A DNA stretch of 64,000 nt from Chelydra serpentina. Its lineage: Eukaryota > Chordata > Testudines > Chelydridae. Under the pieces are notes generated by a model. The model was not told the DNA's origin, searched no databases, and worked only from the letters and a program-made list of their open reading frames with translations. Position 1 is the stretch's first letter, and every line of letters starts with the position of its first letter. Both the position numbers and the translations under genes were made by a program. The stretch is from positions 18,308,001 through 18,372,000 of the forward strand of contig JBAIAC010000040.1 in NCBI GenBank assembly GCA_037349315.1, in the 5' to 3' direction. Below, in pieces: positions 11,701 to 25,400 of the stretch.

Positions 11701-12429
11701 CTTTTCCTTCCTTCCAGGGACTAGGGCTTCCTGCAGGCCCTGAGACCAGGCACGTTTTGAGGGCAGCCGTGGGAAGTTTGGGTTGGTGCTGCCCTATTCT
11801 GTAGCTCACAGCACAAATTTTACTCTGAGATCAACCAAGTATTAAGCACGGGACCGGAGGAGCACCTGGCCAGATTTCAACCAACCTTTTCTCTACTAAC
11901 GCTGAGCCTGTGGATGGGAAAACCAGAGCCTAGTACCTGAAAGTGTAGCTAGATCCCATGGGAAATACTTTAAACAGAGTAGAACTCTGTGCCAAGTTAA
12001 GATAGCCACGGTGCCCTGTAAGAACACAGGCAGTAAAAGGCAGCAGGCAATTCGAGCCGCATTAGTCTGTGCCTCCACACTGGTAAAAGTTGGAGGAGCA
12101 GGACAATCAAATAAAGTTTAAATAGCAAACGTAAGTCAGCTGCACTAAAGCTACATCATGCTAAACAGCAAATAGCTCCATCTCCTGGTGAGATACAAGG
12201 ACTCTGGATCTGAAATAGGCTTCTAGGTAATTTAGCTACTAGAATTATCTAACTGCATATATCGAGGACTCCAGATGTTTGCAGAGTGAAGCTTCACATT
12301 ATTGAACAGATGCTCCATGTGAAATTTAAGAGAACAGATGGGGTGAGGAGACATTTTTGTACCTATGGCACTAAAGGAGAAGGAATTTCTCTAGTCAGAT
12401 GACATCAAAAGAAAATTTCAAAACAGATG
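8740..12429. other. Intergenic DNA between the CpG island and the GLTP 3' end
   Basis: No coding exon or RNA gene was recognised. The stretch is unique-looking sequence with a decayed repeat near 9260-9335 (bases like attgaagtcagtgtcaatgc) and the inverted repeat at 11354-11503, listed separately. Confidence 0.5.
11354..11503. repeat. Fold-back (inverted repeat) element
   Basis: The left arm (ccatgcaggggctggagccg to ttcctgggttcatcactaac) and the right arm (attactaatgaacccaggaa to cgtgccctgcatgaag) are reverse complements over about 65 bp. They have a few mismatches, one ~6-bp gap and a ~20-bp centre. The inner 20 bp (ctcagcttcctgggttcat) pairs perfectly. No flanking target duplication was identified. 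It may be a MITE or a hairpin transcript source. Confidence 0.75.
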
Positions 12430-13269
12430 TTTCAGTTTCAGCATTTATTTATTTGACATTCTCTCCCCCCTGCCCAATGTCCTAAGGTAAGGCTCAGTTG
12501 TACCACAAACCACTATTAAGGCAACTTGTGTCTCTGGAGCAAAAATTTTAAGAAGATACATATGGAAGTTACAGGTGGTTTAATTTGGAGCAACTGTCCC
12601 TGAAGAAATAGTTAGGCAGAAGAAACTATTCCCACACTGGAGAACACTCAGAATCCTACAAGATTTCAATGCGACTCAGGTTAAAATATACATCTCACAG
12701 AAGGCTTCTTTTCTTGAAATTACTGGCATTATTTTGGAAGCTTCTCTTAGTCACTCAGTGTAATCAAGCTGTTTAAAACCACATTAACACCGCTCTTTTC
12801 AGCACACAGGACATCTTGGGTAACTGCTGCAATGGGAGTACAAACTCATCATGGTATCTAAATATATATAGGCAATCCAAATCATACACCAATATCTTCA
12901 TAAAATACGGGCTTATCTAAAACTGAGGCAAAGCCAGAAAATAGCAGCAGCTAAGTATTGTTGTCAGTTACACATCATTCCCCCAGACATGTTTTAAAGA
13001 AATCCGTTAAGAGTAGAAAGTTTCATTGCTCCCCAGTTGGTAAATAGGTGTTTGAAGTTCCATGAAGATTTGAGATACAATCATTATTTTATTGCTCTGT
13101 TTCTATAGAAAACGAGTTAAAAAAACAGGCTATTCCCTGCATATCCAGGCCAGGAATCACAGTCACTTGATGAACGGGAGCAGCCCCAGTGCTCGGTGAT
13201 TTAGGGTTCCCACTTTAGGATTAAGGTAGTGTGTACTTTATACTTGGTGGTAGGAGTCCTGTGCAAATG
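12430..13269 (-). other. GLTP: GLTP 3' untranslated region
   Basis: This AT-rich sequence follows the GLTP stop codon. Two overlapping AATAAA signals on the minus strand (plus-strand tttatttattt at 12444-12453) give a plausible cleavage site near 12430. The exact end is inferred. Confidence 0.6.
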
Positions 13270-13452
13270 TTAAGCTTTGTAGTTCAGTTCTGCATTCATT
13301 TTTGTGTACATATCAAAAATTGCATCCAGCAGAGGAGTGGCTTTCACTAGGAACTGATGGATCTTCTCTAGAGTCTCCTCCTCGTTCACGTCTTTTCCTT
13401 TCTCAAGAGCCTTCAGTAAATCCGACTTGTATGGAAGAGCATAGACAGATCC
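13270..13452 (-). CDS. GLTP: GLTP coding exon 5 (C-terminus)
   Basis: This exon encodes residues 151-210, from GSVYALPYKSD to MNAELNYKA and TAA. It is in phase 0 after an AG acceptor (plus-strand ct at 13453-13454). It includes Y208, which packs on the lipid chains in the human structure (Y207). The run EEETLEKIHQFL corresponds to the family's penultimate helix. Confidence 0.95.
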   Translation of the reverse strand, partial: GSVYALPYKSDLLKALEKGKDVNEEETLEKIHQFLVKATPLLDAIFDMYTKMNAELNYKA

Positions 13453-16400
13453 CTAAGAGAGGGGGAAAGAACTTGTAGTGAAACAGAGGTAGGCAGGACA
13501 CCTGGTGAGTGTCCGTTCACACTGGGTTTTGTACAAACGGATGATAAAATGAGCCTGTCTTGGGCTGTACGCACCCTACAAGCTGCACAGGCTCAGCACC
13601 TCCAAGCAGCAGGCCCACAAGTCTTCAAGCTAAAGGTAGGGGCACAACTTAGTTTCCTTCCGAGTCGCCTGATTCGCTGAGACAAGCCTCACTATAGAAG
13701 ATTAAATCTGCACTACCATCCCCTGCCCCCCGCTGAGCTCACCATTGTCCATGTTGCCTACCAGCCTTCAGCCACCACCAACTTCCCCTGCCTTGCCCAG
13801 GCTGCCATTAGCGCTAGTAGGGGCCATCCCCCTCACAGAGCAGAACACTCCCGGCTCGGCACCAAAGTGAGTTCTTACAAGCGCAGCCGAGACCAACAAC
13901 CTGCCACACAGAAGCTGCTGTGACAAGCGTCTAACACGGCAAACTTAGATCGCAACCCCACTGGCTACCGAGAATGGAGCATCTCCTGGGGATCAGGGAT
14001 ACTAGCCCAGAGCCCCCAATCCCCTGCTGGGGTCCCAGGCACAGCACCAACTGACCAGGATTTCCAGGAGTGACTAGTGACAGAGGCCCAGGGGCTGGGT
14101 TTGCAGCAGGCAGGAGCTCTGCACTCTGAGAAGTCAGGTTCCTTTAGGGTGTGTAGGTGGACTCCCAAATCCTGGGACACTTCGGAAAATCGTGTCCCTT
14201 CCCCCCCACAAGCCTAGGAGAAGCGGATCAGAGCCCAATCCTGCACTCCTTATGCAGGAGAGACTAAAGGCATTTACAGAGTGAGCATCTAGACACCAAC
14301 TCCCAGCAGCCGTCACCACGAAGCACTGCTACAGGGACTACGCCAGTCCAGTGAGTGGGGCGTCTCCGCGCCCCCGTTCCCTTTGGAGGCGAGCACTCAC
14401 TGAAAAGAGCTTCTGCAGCATCCAGCCATGATATTTCTTCAGAGCGATTTCATAGGCTTTCAGTGCATTGACTCGGATGAGGTTTGGGTTTTCCTCATCC
14501 CTCTCGCCATCCAAAATGCTCTGCAGGAGAACTTGAATGAACTTCAGGCCCCTGAGTGAACAAGGAGAGCACAGAACAGCCGTGAGAGGTTTGCTCTGGA
14601 CACACAACTGTCCATCAGGCATTTCACAGTTCAACTATCAGCGGTCAGCCCAAGTGCATCTGCCAGCTTGGCAATTCCCTGCAAGTGTCACCCGTGGTAC
14701 CAGTCTCAAAACACCTCCCTGAGGGAGGTTAACAGGCGGTGGCAGCCCCGGTCACTGGCCAGCCAAGCCCGGGATTCTGGATTTCTTGCACCAGGTTTTT
14801 CACATGGCCCTCTCCAGAGTTTACCATTCCAGCCAGGTATGCATCAGGAAGCCCACATGGTCTAGGCCAAACCTTTTTCTTTCTTTCCATGTGGTCTAGG
14901 CCCAACATACCATACCAAGAGGGGGCGCTCAGGACTCTGGGCTTCGGCCCTGTGGCTCCGCTCCCGGCTCCTGCCCCGCTGGGGCACAGGGCTTTAGCCC
15001 TGCTGGAAACACTGCGGCTCGGGGCTCTGCTCCCATTGCCAGCCCAGCGTGGGCACCGGGGCTCAGGGCTCTAGACCCATGGGGGTGCCAGGGCTTGGGG
15101 CTCTGTTATTCTGTCTTGCAGGGGTGCTGGGGCACCAGGCTTCGGCTCTGCTGATGGCTTCAGCCACCGGGAGTTGGGGAAGGCGCCTCGGGGCTTGGTG
15201 CTCCAGATTTCAAGCACCGGGTGGAGGGGTAGGGGGTGCTCAGGACTCTGGTCCTGACTTCAGCCCCGTGGCTTCGGCTTCACCCTTGCGGGGAGGGTCA
15301 GCTCCGCTGGGGCTCTGAGTTTCAGCCATGGGGCCCCGCAGCCCCCTGAAACCAGCTCACAGCCCCCATGGGGCTGCGGATCCCCGGTTAAGAACCACTG
15401 TGCTAGAACAGACTTTACATATAGAAAACAGCAGCACTGTTTTACCAGGTGACAGACCTACTGGAGGGGGACAAATTAATAGCAACGAGTTTTAACTAGG
15501 CCAGAACCAAGAGCGACTCATTCTCGGTAGTGGAATCAGCATTTGGCCTGCGAGTCTAGAGAGCCAGAGATACACACCCACAAGTGTGCCAAAGCCACAG
15601 AACCCACATTTCACCTTTTTAGCCACATTAGTGCCAGTGTTGCGCCAGTTTTCGGCCACTCTGCTCCGTACATTTCCTTCTCCACTTCCAAAATGTTCTT
15701 TAGCGTTTTGAACTTGGTAGGGTTTGATTCATAAACTGCTCTGATTTTCTGAAATTGACCAAAGGAAAGAATACAGCCTGAGACACGAGTGTATTGCAAT
15801 TAAAATGCACAGCGTTAGGAGCACTGACCTCTGCACTCCCATTACAGGCAGCTTAGCAATGCTCAGCAACATTGCCGGGGGAGGGGAAATGGTCTAAGAA
15901 TTTATCCAAATCCAGGGTGTTTAACATGTGTAGATAACACCACAGATGTATAAACGGGGAAGTCAGTGATGAACTGCCAAAAAGCAGGTTTGCTGGAAAC
16001 CCAAATCCACAGAACTGCAGTCTCCTTCAGGAAGAGACTGCCATTTTCTGACTGCAATGTAACTAAGAATACTCCCAAGGCCTGCTGGAGACATTGGCCT
16101 GGTCTTCTCACACCAACTTCGGTCCTGGTATTCGTTGCTATAGGCACTGTGGGGGATTTCAAGCAGAAGCAACTAACTGAAAAGAGGCCAGCCAATACAG
16201 AGCTAAATCTGGTGGAAAGAAACCCAATAGCACGTGTCAATCCTGAACCTATACAGACGTCTTGGCAGGGGGGAGGAGGTAGGAAGCAAGAAGCAACCCT
16301 GGACTGAATGAACCTCTGCTTGAAGCTGTGTTAAGAAACTGTGTCCCCCTCTTTGCCATCTCCAATTCACAGCTTTCTATTTCGACAACAGCTTCACATG

Positions 16401-19400
16401 AGAGAAATTCGCCATATTCAAGACTCCCCAGCACAGCACAATTATTAGTGATTGTAGCCTTTAGTGTTAGAGTTTGGTGATGTAGTGCAAAATACAGGTG
16501 TTGAAGAATAGGAGATCTCAGGGATACCCCCTTCCTACCTTGATATTTCCAGCTAGATCTGCTTTGACTGGCGAATACACTATTGGCGTCCCAAGGCAAT
16601 CTAGAGAAGAAAAAAAAAGAGGGCGTGTGTCAGGAAGGCCAACAGAAAGAGCCAATTTATGTCACAGAGCAGATCCCTGAATCAGGGCAGCCAACCAGAT
16701 ACCTCTGAAATACAGTCAGCAGGCAACAGATCCAGAACATTTCACAGGTACAAACAAGCCAGGGTGAAAAAAGCACGAGGTATCTACAAACAGCCGAGCT
16801 ACAAAGGGGGTGTCCAGGGGATAAACAACCACACACACTTGGGGCAATAATCACAATCAGTCTTACTGCTTCTATCTTCACAGCACTTCAGGGACAAACC
16901 AATTCAGCTTCAGCTCCTACCAGTCAGTACCACCAATTTACTGGGGCAGGAAGTGAGAGACACCTGCTTAAGGTCAAAATGCTCTCAAGGCGCTCAGCTT
17001 GGTAATGCTGTATTACCACATCACACTAGTCATCTCTACTCTCCCTCTTGTCAGCTGTTTAGCACGTACATGTGTCCCAGTTTGAACGCTTTCCTTTGGG
17101 GAATCTGACTTCCCAGCCCCCACTCTATGGCCTTATCCTCACTGCTCAAAAGGAGGGATGTTTGCATGAGCTGTCAGGAGGGAAGAACACAGGGAAAACA
17201 ACGTACTTCAGTTTTACCACTAGGTCAACCTGAGGGAGGGTCTAGGCTGGCTTACCTCACTATAAAACTGAAGTGCCGTGTCTTCATTGTGCTCTTCCCT
17301 TGGGACAGCTCACGCACTAGTTACGGAAGTAAGGCGCACCTTACTGTTCAGTTCTTAGCAATAATCTATGGATTCTGATTACTTCCTCCATTCTCTTGTT
17401 GTGAACCTTATTTTTAATCAAGGCTGAATAACTGAAGGCAACACCACCGACTGTTCGTTATGTTTCAGTTAGTGTGTAACATTTCCCTGACCCCCGAACA
17501 ATCCTTCAGAGAAATCCTGGACTCTATTTGCATAGGGCTGGCAATGATATTTCGATCCAGCAGAGATGCTAAGGGATACAGACCCGTTACCTCTAGGTCA
17601 CAGGCCTGAATTTGGATTGAGTTGAAACTGACCAGGAGTTGGGGGTCTCACTTGGACAAGCACGCACGGCAGAAAAACCGCGCCCTGCGATCAGCCCCTT
17701 CCCAGCAGGGTCGGAGGCACCAGAGGCTGAATGAGATCCCGCTCACCCTTCCCAGCGCTCCCACCAGGCCAGGGCAGAACCACACTGACAATGGGGAAGG
17801 GGGAATGACAAAAGCAAAGCGGAGCCAGGTCAGCATCACGGCTGCCCATTTTGAAGCCCTTATTGAAGCACTTCAGGCTTCAATAAAGTGAATTTGGTGA
17901 AAGTGAAGCTTTAATTTCTTGTGCTTCAGCCAGATCTCCAGAGTTACGTACAGAGATGGGAACACTTGCACTGCCGGCTCTCGAGAACATCTCCCCTAAA
18001 GCGAAGAGTTACTCCGGAGGACAGCACACAGCAGAGCACCAGGGGCCAGAGCGCCCATGCAGTGAGAGCATGGGGGCAGGTACCACAAGCATTTGGGAAC
18101 CATTTTCACACCATCTTACTACTTCACCCAACGTGAAGGGTGTTCATGTTACTGCACTGAGACTTACGGAGTTCGAACAAAGCGTTTCAGTAAAATCGAT
18201 GCATCCAATTAAAAGATAGAGCAAGTCATTTATAGCAGCTGGCAATCAAGGCAGCCATTATACTGCTTTATACTCTGCTTTAGTGGTGGGGGACTTTCGT
18301 AATGCAATTCTCCCACAATAGCAGACATTGTCAGGAGCACGACCACTGAGGCAGCTCCTGGAACAGAACACTAGCTATTGTCTGACGGACATTTAACTTA
18401 GCCACAGATTCCACCCGTGCAATGAGAGATGGACGTGGCGGAGAACTGCACGGCCTGGCATCAGGACATGGAAAGGCAGCAGAATCAGCATGCTGGGTTT
18501 GGCACTGAAGAGCATCAACCCAGGAAATGCAAGTGGGGCAACGCACGCAATATGCCCACCACCCAGCGGCTGGGGCACCCCGAAACAGTGTCATCCCCAC
18601 TGGCAGTGCACCAGAGGCACCACACTCCCCACTGGGATTTTTCTGCATGGGGCTGGCCAGTCTGCTCAGAAAAATGAAGTTGAAGTACACATTTCATGGA
18701 CACTCCTGCCCCTGCCCTTCCCCCCCCATGGATGGAAATGCCTAACAGGCTATGGAAATCCTATTAGCCAGCAGCCTGGGACCGCCAGGCCCATCCACGC
18801 TAGCCACGTGAACTGGTTAGTTGTTTCCACAGGACACTGATGGGCGAGGAGCCTGACCTAGGACATCATTACTGCAGCAGCTAGAGGCCCCAGTCCATCA
18901 TTGCACTGGCTGAAAAGGAGAGGACACAAGCACGGCTTTGGCTGAAAGCCAGACTCCTAAAGGAGATGGCAGCCGGGGCAAGGTGTAGGGTCAGCTGGAG
19001 GGAGACGGGTCAGGAGCAGATCCTGAGCCTCCAGCATCAGGATGGTTGAGACTGTGCAAGTGAGCTGACCCAGAGAGTGCAGAGGGAGAAGATGGAGAGC
19101 AGAGCAAGATCCCCTCCAGAAAAAGCCAGACAGGGAGAACCAGGAGGAAGTCAGGAAAGCCGGGGAGGGGGGGTGGGGGAGGAGAGAGAACAGGATACCA
19201 GAAGGAACCTGGGCCTGGCAGGACCCAAAGCAGCAGTGAAGTCCATGGGGAGGAGGTGCTGAGAAGGAACGCTGGCCTCCGTGCCACTGAACGGCAGAGA
19301 TAGCACTTTGTTCACCTAACCCCCTGTTTGCAAAACCCGTTCTCTGGCTCCCCACAGACCATTCTACTTTGGGAAAAGGGCCCAGGGCTGCCCAGAAGGG

Positions 19401-22400
19401 AGCCACTATCAGATAAGAGGACTGAGATCCCAATCAACCAAATCAGCAGCCATGGGGGGATGGTGGAGTTCTCCAACAGTGCGACAGTGCCCACAAGCTG
19501 TTTCTTTCTTCCCACCATTCACTTGTTAAAACTTTCAATAGACACATACGTAAGCATCTCAATGTATTAACCCTTTGCTACCTAATCATTCCTATACTTT
19601 CATATTCCGTATAATCAAAAGTTGAAGCAATGATTTGCTTTACCGTTTACAATTGGTTTATAAAAATCCAGCTAGTTTTAAACCTTATTCTGCCTTATTC
19701 TACATATAGAGAAACTGAAGGGGAAAACATTAGAAGATAAAGAACAGAGGCAAAATTCAGAGGATGGGCAAGGAGTGGGGTATGCATTTAATAGGATCAT
19801 TCAGATCCTTCTAGGAAAGCATCCTGTATGAGAGACTCTGTTATGGTGTACAATTCTTTCCATGGCAGCCAAGCTTACGTAGTCTATGCTCCAATCGCTG
19901 ACTGCTTTTTGGATTTCCATTTTGTAGCACTATTCTTTTAGCAATTACTAGTGCTCCGCTGAGCCAAAAGGGTTTTCAGATTTATTCAGCTTCCTATGAA
20001 CATCCATTAGGTTTAAACCTACATGGCTAGCTTGTAACAGCTTTATTTGATAGGAAAAAATTAACTCGGCAATTAAAGTACTGCCCAAAACATGCGGGTG
20101 TAGAGGAGCAGTCCCAGAGTGTATGGCCACAAGCTTCTTCTTGCGCCCATAAGATCTAAAAGGCGCCTATTGAAGCAGCCTGTCCAAGGATACGTAATTA
20201 GCACAAACCAGGTCCTGTGAACACGACTGCTCTGCCTTCCACATTCCGGTTTTACCAGTTTTAGCTCAGTTACTGGACTGTTTCCTTCTGCTTTGCATCG
20301 CCCCAGAATGCAGCATATTGACTCTTGCTGGCTGCCTCACCCTAGCAGCTTTTATTCCAGTTACAGTGAGGTGCCACCTTCCTATTTCATCCCAGGAAGA
20401 AATCCTGGAGAAGCTGGTGGTAAAGCGGAGGGTGAGGGGGATAATCAGTCCTCTTTCCTGCTTGCGCAATACCAGACATGATTTGCTCACAATTTAACAG
20501 CAGACTAGCCACTGTGTTGAAATATCCCAATGCCATTCATTGTGGCCTAATCAAAAACAGGATTTTGAGGGCTTGTCCACACAAGTTATTCCAGAACACA
20601 TATCACACTTTAAATCCACATGCTACTTTGATCCGAATTAACATTCAAGTGTAAACAAGCCCTTACGTAACCACTGACATCTGCAGCGTAATTTAAGACC
20701 ATCATTACAGGAATTTGTGAAGGAGGAAGCAACTAATGGCTTCACTGTGGTTCTGTTGTGTGTTTATAACACAGGTTACTCTGGATACTGCTCCCTAACA
20801 CAACACTGTCTGCACTAAGGGAGCTGGGAGCTCAGTAAGGTCACAGTGTGATAAAACAAGATTTCTGAACAGATGTTTTGAGACAAGCCCCTATTGCCAG
20901 GATCAGCTGACTGCCCTAAGCTGTGTTTGAGGGTTGCTGGTGTGAGACAGCCTGCTCCTCCCACACAGCAAAGCTGGCCTGCATTTTTGAAAGGCTGGCT
21001 CAAAGAAAGGAATCCTGGGAAATGGAGAAGGTTCTTGGCATGACAATACATGCACATCACTTCACTTCAGGCTGAAAACTGGTCTATCAAGCTGCCCCTC
21101 CCACAATAGCATCCTCACAAAGTCCTCCCCCAGCCTGATTTGGGACAGTGCCATAAGAACGCAACCAACCTCTAGTGTTATGGAGGGACAGAAGCTACGA
21201 AGTACTATAAAGGTCACTGCACAGAAGACCAAGCTTCCAGTGACCCAGGAGAGAGGGGGACAGGACAAGGACAGCAGTCTTGTGGTTAAAGCACTGGATT
21301 CCAATCTGGGTTCTATTCCTGGCACTGCCCCTGATTTTCCAGGTGACTTGGTTCAATCATGATCCTGTGTTGCTGCTCAGCTCCCTCTTTGATGCGGCTG
21401 GGCTAGCCCAGACGGATCTTACAGTGACCAGTTTGACTCACGGGAATTTGAACTGCGTGCTTCAGCAGTTTTTCAACTCAGTAGTTTAGCCAGTTGGATG
21501 GGATCTTTGCCAATTAACCTTCTACTGCATGAATTGTCCAGTGATGCAATCCAACCAGTCACTGGATTACGATAGGATTGAGTCAGGCAGACCACATGTG
21601 GGACGATCCCTTTGTAAGCAGCTTTGGTTCTCACCCATGAGCATGCCCTGCAGGCCGATAGCAATGATGGGTGTGCCAGCTAAAGGCCTTGCCTGGTACT
21701 TTAGGGAGGTTTTAACGCATCATATTTCAGTCTGCTGGGCTGCAGCTAGGGCCTGGTAAAGAGCAACATTTTTGTTCAACAGATCTGCTGCTCGCCCCAT
21801 GTGAATTCAGAGTCAACATTTTTATTCAAAGTTCTGTTTTTTACCCCAGATAGCGACAGGCAGCAAAGCGTGCTAGACTCTATAACCCAACTGCTAACTT
21901 GGCTCCAGTTGCAAAGCCAAATCCTGCCTTCACTCTCATCCGTCATAGGCAAAATCGGTGGGGCTGTCAGAAGTAAAAAAAAAAAAAGCTTTTCCCCTTG
22001 TACTCTGAGAAATCGGATCATTGAGCCAAGCATGGAACCTCTGCTGCCCTTTTTAGACCGCTGCAGGTGTAACACAGCTCCACATTGGAAAGAGATTCTT
22101 CGTCCCCAGCAAGGGCGGTCCGCTGATCACGAATTCCGCCGCCGAATTGCCCCCGAAACTGCGGGACCTACAGACCTCCCGCAGGCATGCCGCCCAAGGC
22201 AGCCTGACTGCCGCCCTCACAGCGACCGGCAGGCCGCCCCGGGCACGCACTTCCTGTGCTGGTGCCTAGAGCCGCCCCTGTTCCCCAGCCAGGGTTGCAG
22301 ACTTTACTACTGACCAGAGGTGTCTCACGCTCAGCGAGCATCCCTGCCCATCTCTGGGCAAGGGGTTCAGCAGAGCCAGGGAGCTCAGAGGGTCTTTTGT

Positions 22401-25400
22401 TTGGTGTTTTAGACAGATGCCATCAGAGTAACTCTTCAGCAGTATTGTAAATAATGACAGATCCTACTGGGCCCTAACCGCCTCCATAAGACTCCAGGAA
22501 GCTCAGACACGAGTGGAACAAGGTCATATAGCAGCATCTCTTGCTGAAGTAGCCCCTGATGTTCTTCCGACAGCTTTACCTAATCCACTGCCTCCAACTG
22601 CCAGGAGGAGCTCCGCATATTACAATGCAGCAAGACAGAAACAGGAGAGGCCTGCGTGACCAAGTGGACTGAACACAGAACTAGGAGGCAGCAACTCCCA
22701 GGCATTAACCCGGGCTCCAGTGCCCACTTGATGTAGACCACAGACAAGTCACGAACAATTACACACATTTAACAGGCACCCATCACCAGAGCAGCCGAGT
22801 TTCGCTTAATTTATGTTCCACATCTCGACCTGATCTGTCAAAAGACGACAATACCTGCCTCACTCAAAAGGATGGTGCCAGGATACTCACCTTCCCACAG
22901 CACTGCAGAAAGGTTAATGCTGACTTGTGCTGCTGTTACCTGCATTTTCCAAGCCATTAAAGAAAAAAATTGTTCTACTCCTCCTATCCAGTAGAGTCAT
23001 TCACCTCCCTGCCCAAGTCATGCTTATGCTGCCAAATCAGGTAAGAGTCAATATCGGGTTGGAGGGATGGATTCATGTTACAGAGTGCAACACAGCTTGG
23101 GGATTTTTCCTCTTGATAAGAGCAGCAATAGCAATGTCTGGTAACCTCTGCAGCTCACACAAGCAGTCACAAAATGGGCAGCTTTCAGAGACCTCCAATT
23201 GTTGTGAGTGTGGGCTCTGGATCTTCCTTCTTGCTCTCGATTCCCTTTGCTGACAAATATTGGCAGCCTTCCAAAGACAGTCACTATTAACACACGGCAC
23301 TGCTGAAGTTCTTTTTATATGCATCACACACAAAATGACTGATGGGTGGATACCTCCTTATATACTTGGATATCATACCAACAAGAGAAAGCAAAATATC
23401 ACTATAACCTGCCTATAAACAGGGCAGGGTTGGTGGCAAGATTCAATTACACTCAATTATGAAGCATGCTAGTCATCTGAGAACTGGGCTGATTTCTAAT
23501 ATGCTGCATGCCACTTTCTTGTACTGCAACAGTAATAAAAATCAAAAGCCTGTTCTTCTGCTTTAGCTGCAACTCTGTCCTGCAGATATGACGAGTGGGG
23601 TTTTACTTTAAACACCCCTGCTTAGTTGACCCTGCAGACTGCTCAGTTGAGTGCTCACTTACCAGCCAAGTCCTGAGAACTGTCCCCTTCCCTTCAGCAC
23701 TTGTGGCCTACTTGTCAATTCCCCTGGGGTGAGCAAATAAATGTAGTGTCCCATCAACACGCTAGATGCCAGGCAAGCACATTTTACGCCTGGGGAGCTC
23801 GTTTTCTAGGCCACGATTTAGACTGCCAATTCCTTGGGGACTGGGCAATGTGCTCCCATTTAAATCCATGACAGGGGGTGCTGCCAACTCCAGCTGAGGC
23901 AGAATAACTGTGATGCAGTTTTCCCAAGCACCATCAGGATACTTAATGCCAGGGTGGGGGCCTGTTCTTGTGGTTGGACTGTCTCCATTGTAAGAAGTCT
24001 AAGTATTATCAGTAGATTTGGGGGAAGCAGGGAAAGAAGAAGGAATATAACCCAAAATCCCCCCTTCCTTGAGGGGGGCATTGAAATTGTGGGAGGCTGC
24101 TTCTGCTTCACCAAAGCCCTTTCCTGGGGCCAGGCAAACACTCACTCCTCCTGTGGCTCTTCCAGATACACTTTTCTGGACATCTCACCTGGGCACTGAG
24201 TTTCCCTACAAAACCCTTGTGGACAACACACTGTATAGCCTTAAATGCTGCCTCCAAGTCTCCCATGCTTTTGAAAACCAAACAGCCCCCACCCCCCCTT
24301 TAGATCAAGACTGTGCTGGTTGGAGGCCAGAACAAACAAGCAGTGTTGGAAACCCCAGAAAGTTAAAGCTTCTAACAGAAACATTGGCAGACCCATCAAT
24401 ACAGGGCTCGTAGTGAGATTCACATACGAATAGACCATGTCAGCTCCACACACTTAAACTGTTGACCATGTTTAGGTGCATTTGGCTGATGTAACCATGT
24501 CTTATAAAAGCTTTTCTATTTTCCACAGTCTCTCCACTCCAGTCAGTTACAAATTCAGTGCATAGCTATACTGTATGCAGGTACAAAGACTGCATGTAGC
24601 CTAGGCCTTGGCATATTACGTTTTTAAGGCTATATTACATTGGTATTTTGTGACAGGTTTTGCTCACACCCTTGTAGTGCCTTCCTGCACAGGAATAAGC
24701 TATACTGGTATAAGCAGCTTTATACCAATATAACTGATCCACACTAGGCACTGTACAGCTTTAACTGGAGTACAGCCATCTAAGGGCTCGTCTATACACA
24801 CAAGCTGTACTGCATTAATTACACCATTTCCCCTAATACAACTACATTTAAAAAGTAGCCCATGAAACACCAGAGGCAGTGCACTGGCGAAGTGCTAGAA
24901 CAGTCCCACCCACACAGAGCCGCTCCAACAAACGCCCACGGGTGTAGCTAACCCTCACGTCAATCTGGACACAGCTGCTGAGGATGTGGTACAAGGTCTC
25001 CTGACTTTCTCAGCTCCAGGCGATAAGCACAGTGTGCCAGTCAATACAGTCTGACCCTCTGTCTAACTGAGCGCATCCGAGACAGCCTGGAGCATCCTGA
25101 CACTACCTGAAACAGAAAACCGAGCACTGTTGAGAGGGCTGGGTGCACGAGGGCACAGCGAGTGAGTGAACTGCAGGGCAAAGACAGAGGGAAGGATCCC
25201 TGAACGAGCAATGTCTCAGACTTGACAGATATCCAGCACACGCACCCCATCAGCTACCCACACAGACCCTGGGTCGGGTTGGGCTGCCAGGGCTGAGCTG
25301 GGCACACATCTCTCCCCCCCCCCCCCCCAGGACAGGGGCCCAAGCGCACAGGACATGTTAGGGGCCTGCATGTCCACAGCACCCCCGGGGCTGGAGCAGG

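Noticed and set aside
1..12429. TRPV4 coding exons
   Set aside because: Expected from synteny, but no ankyrin-repeat or pore-region peptide was found in any frame. If present, only a noncoding first exon could be in the window.
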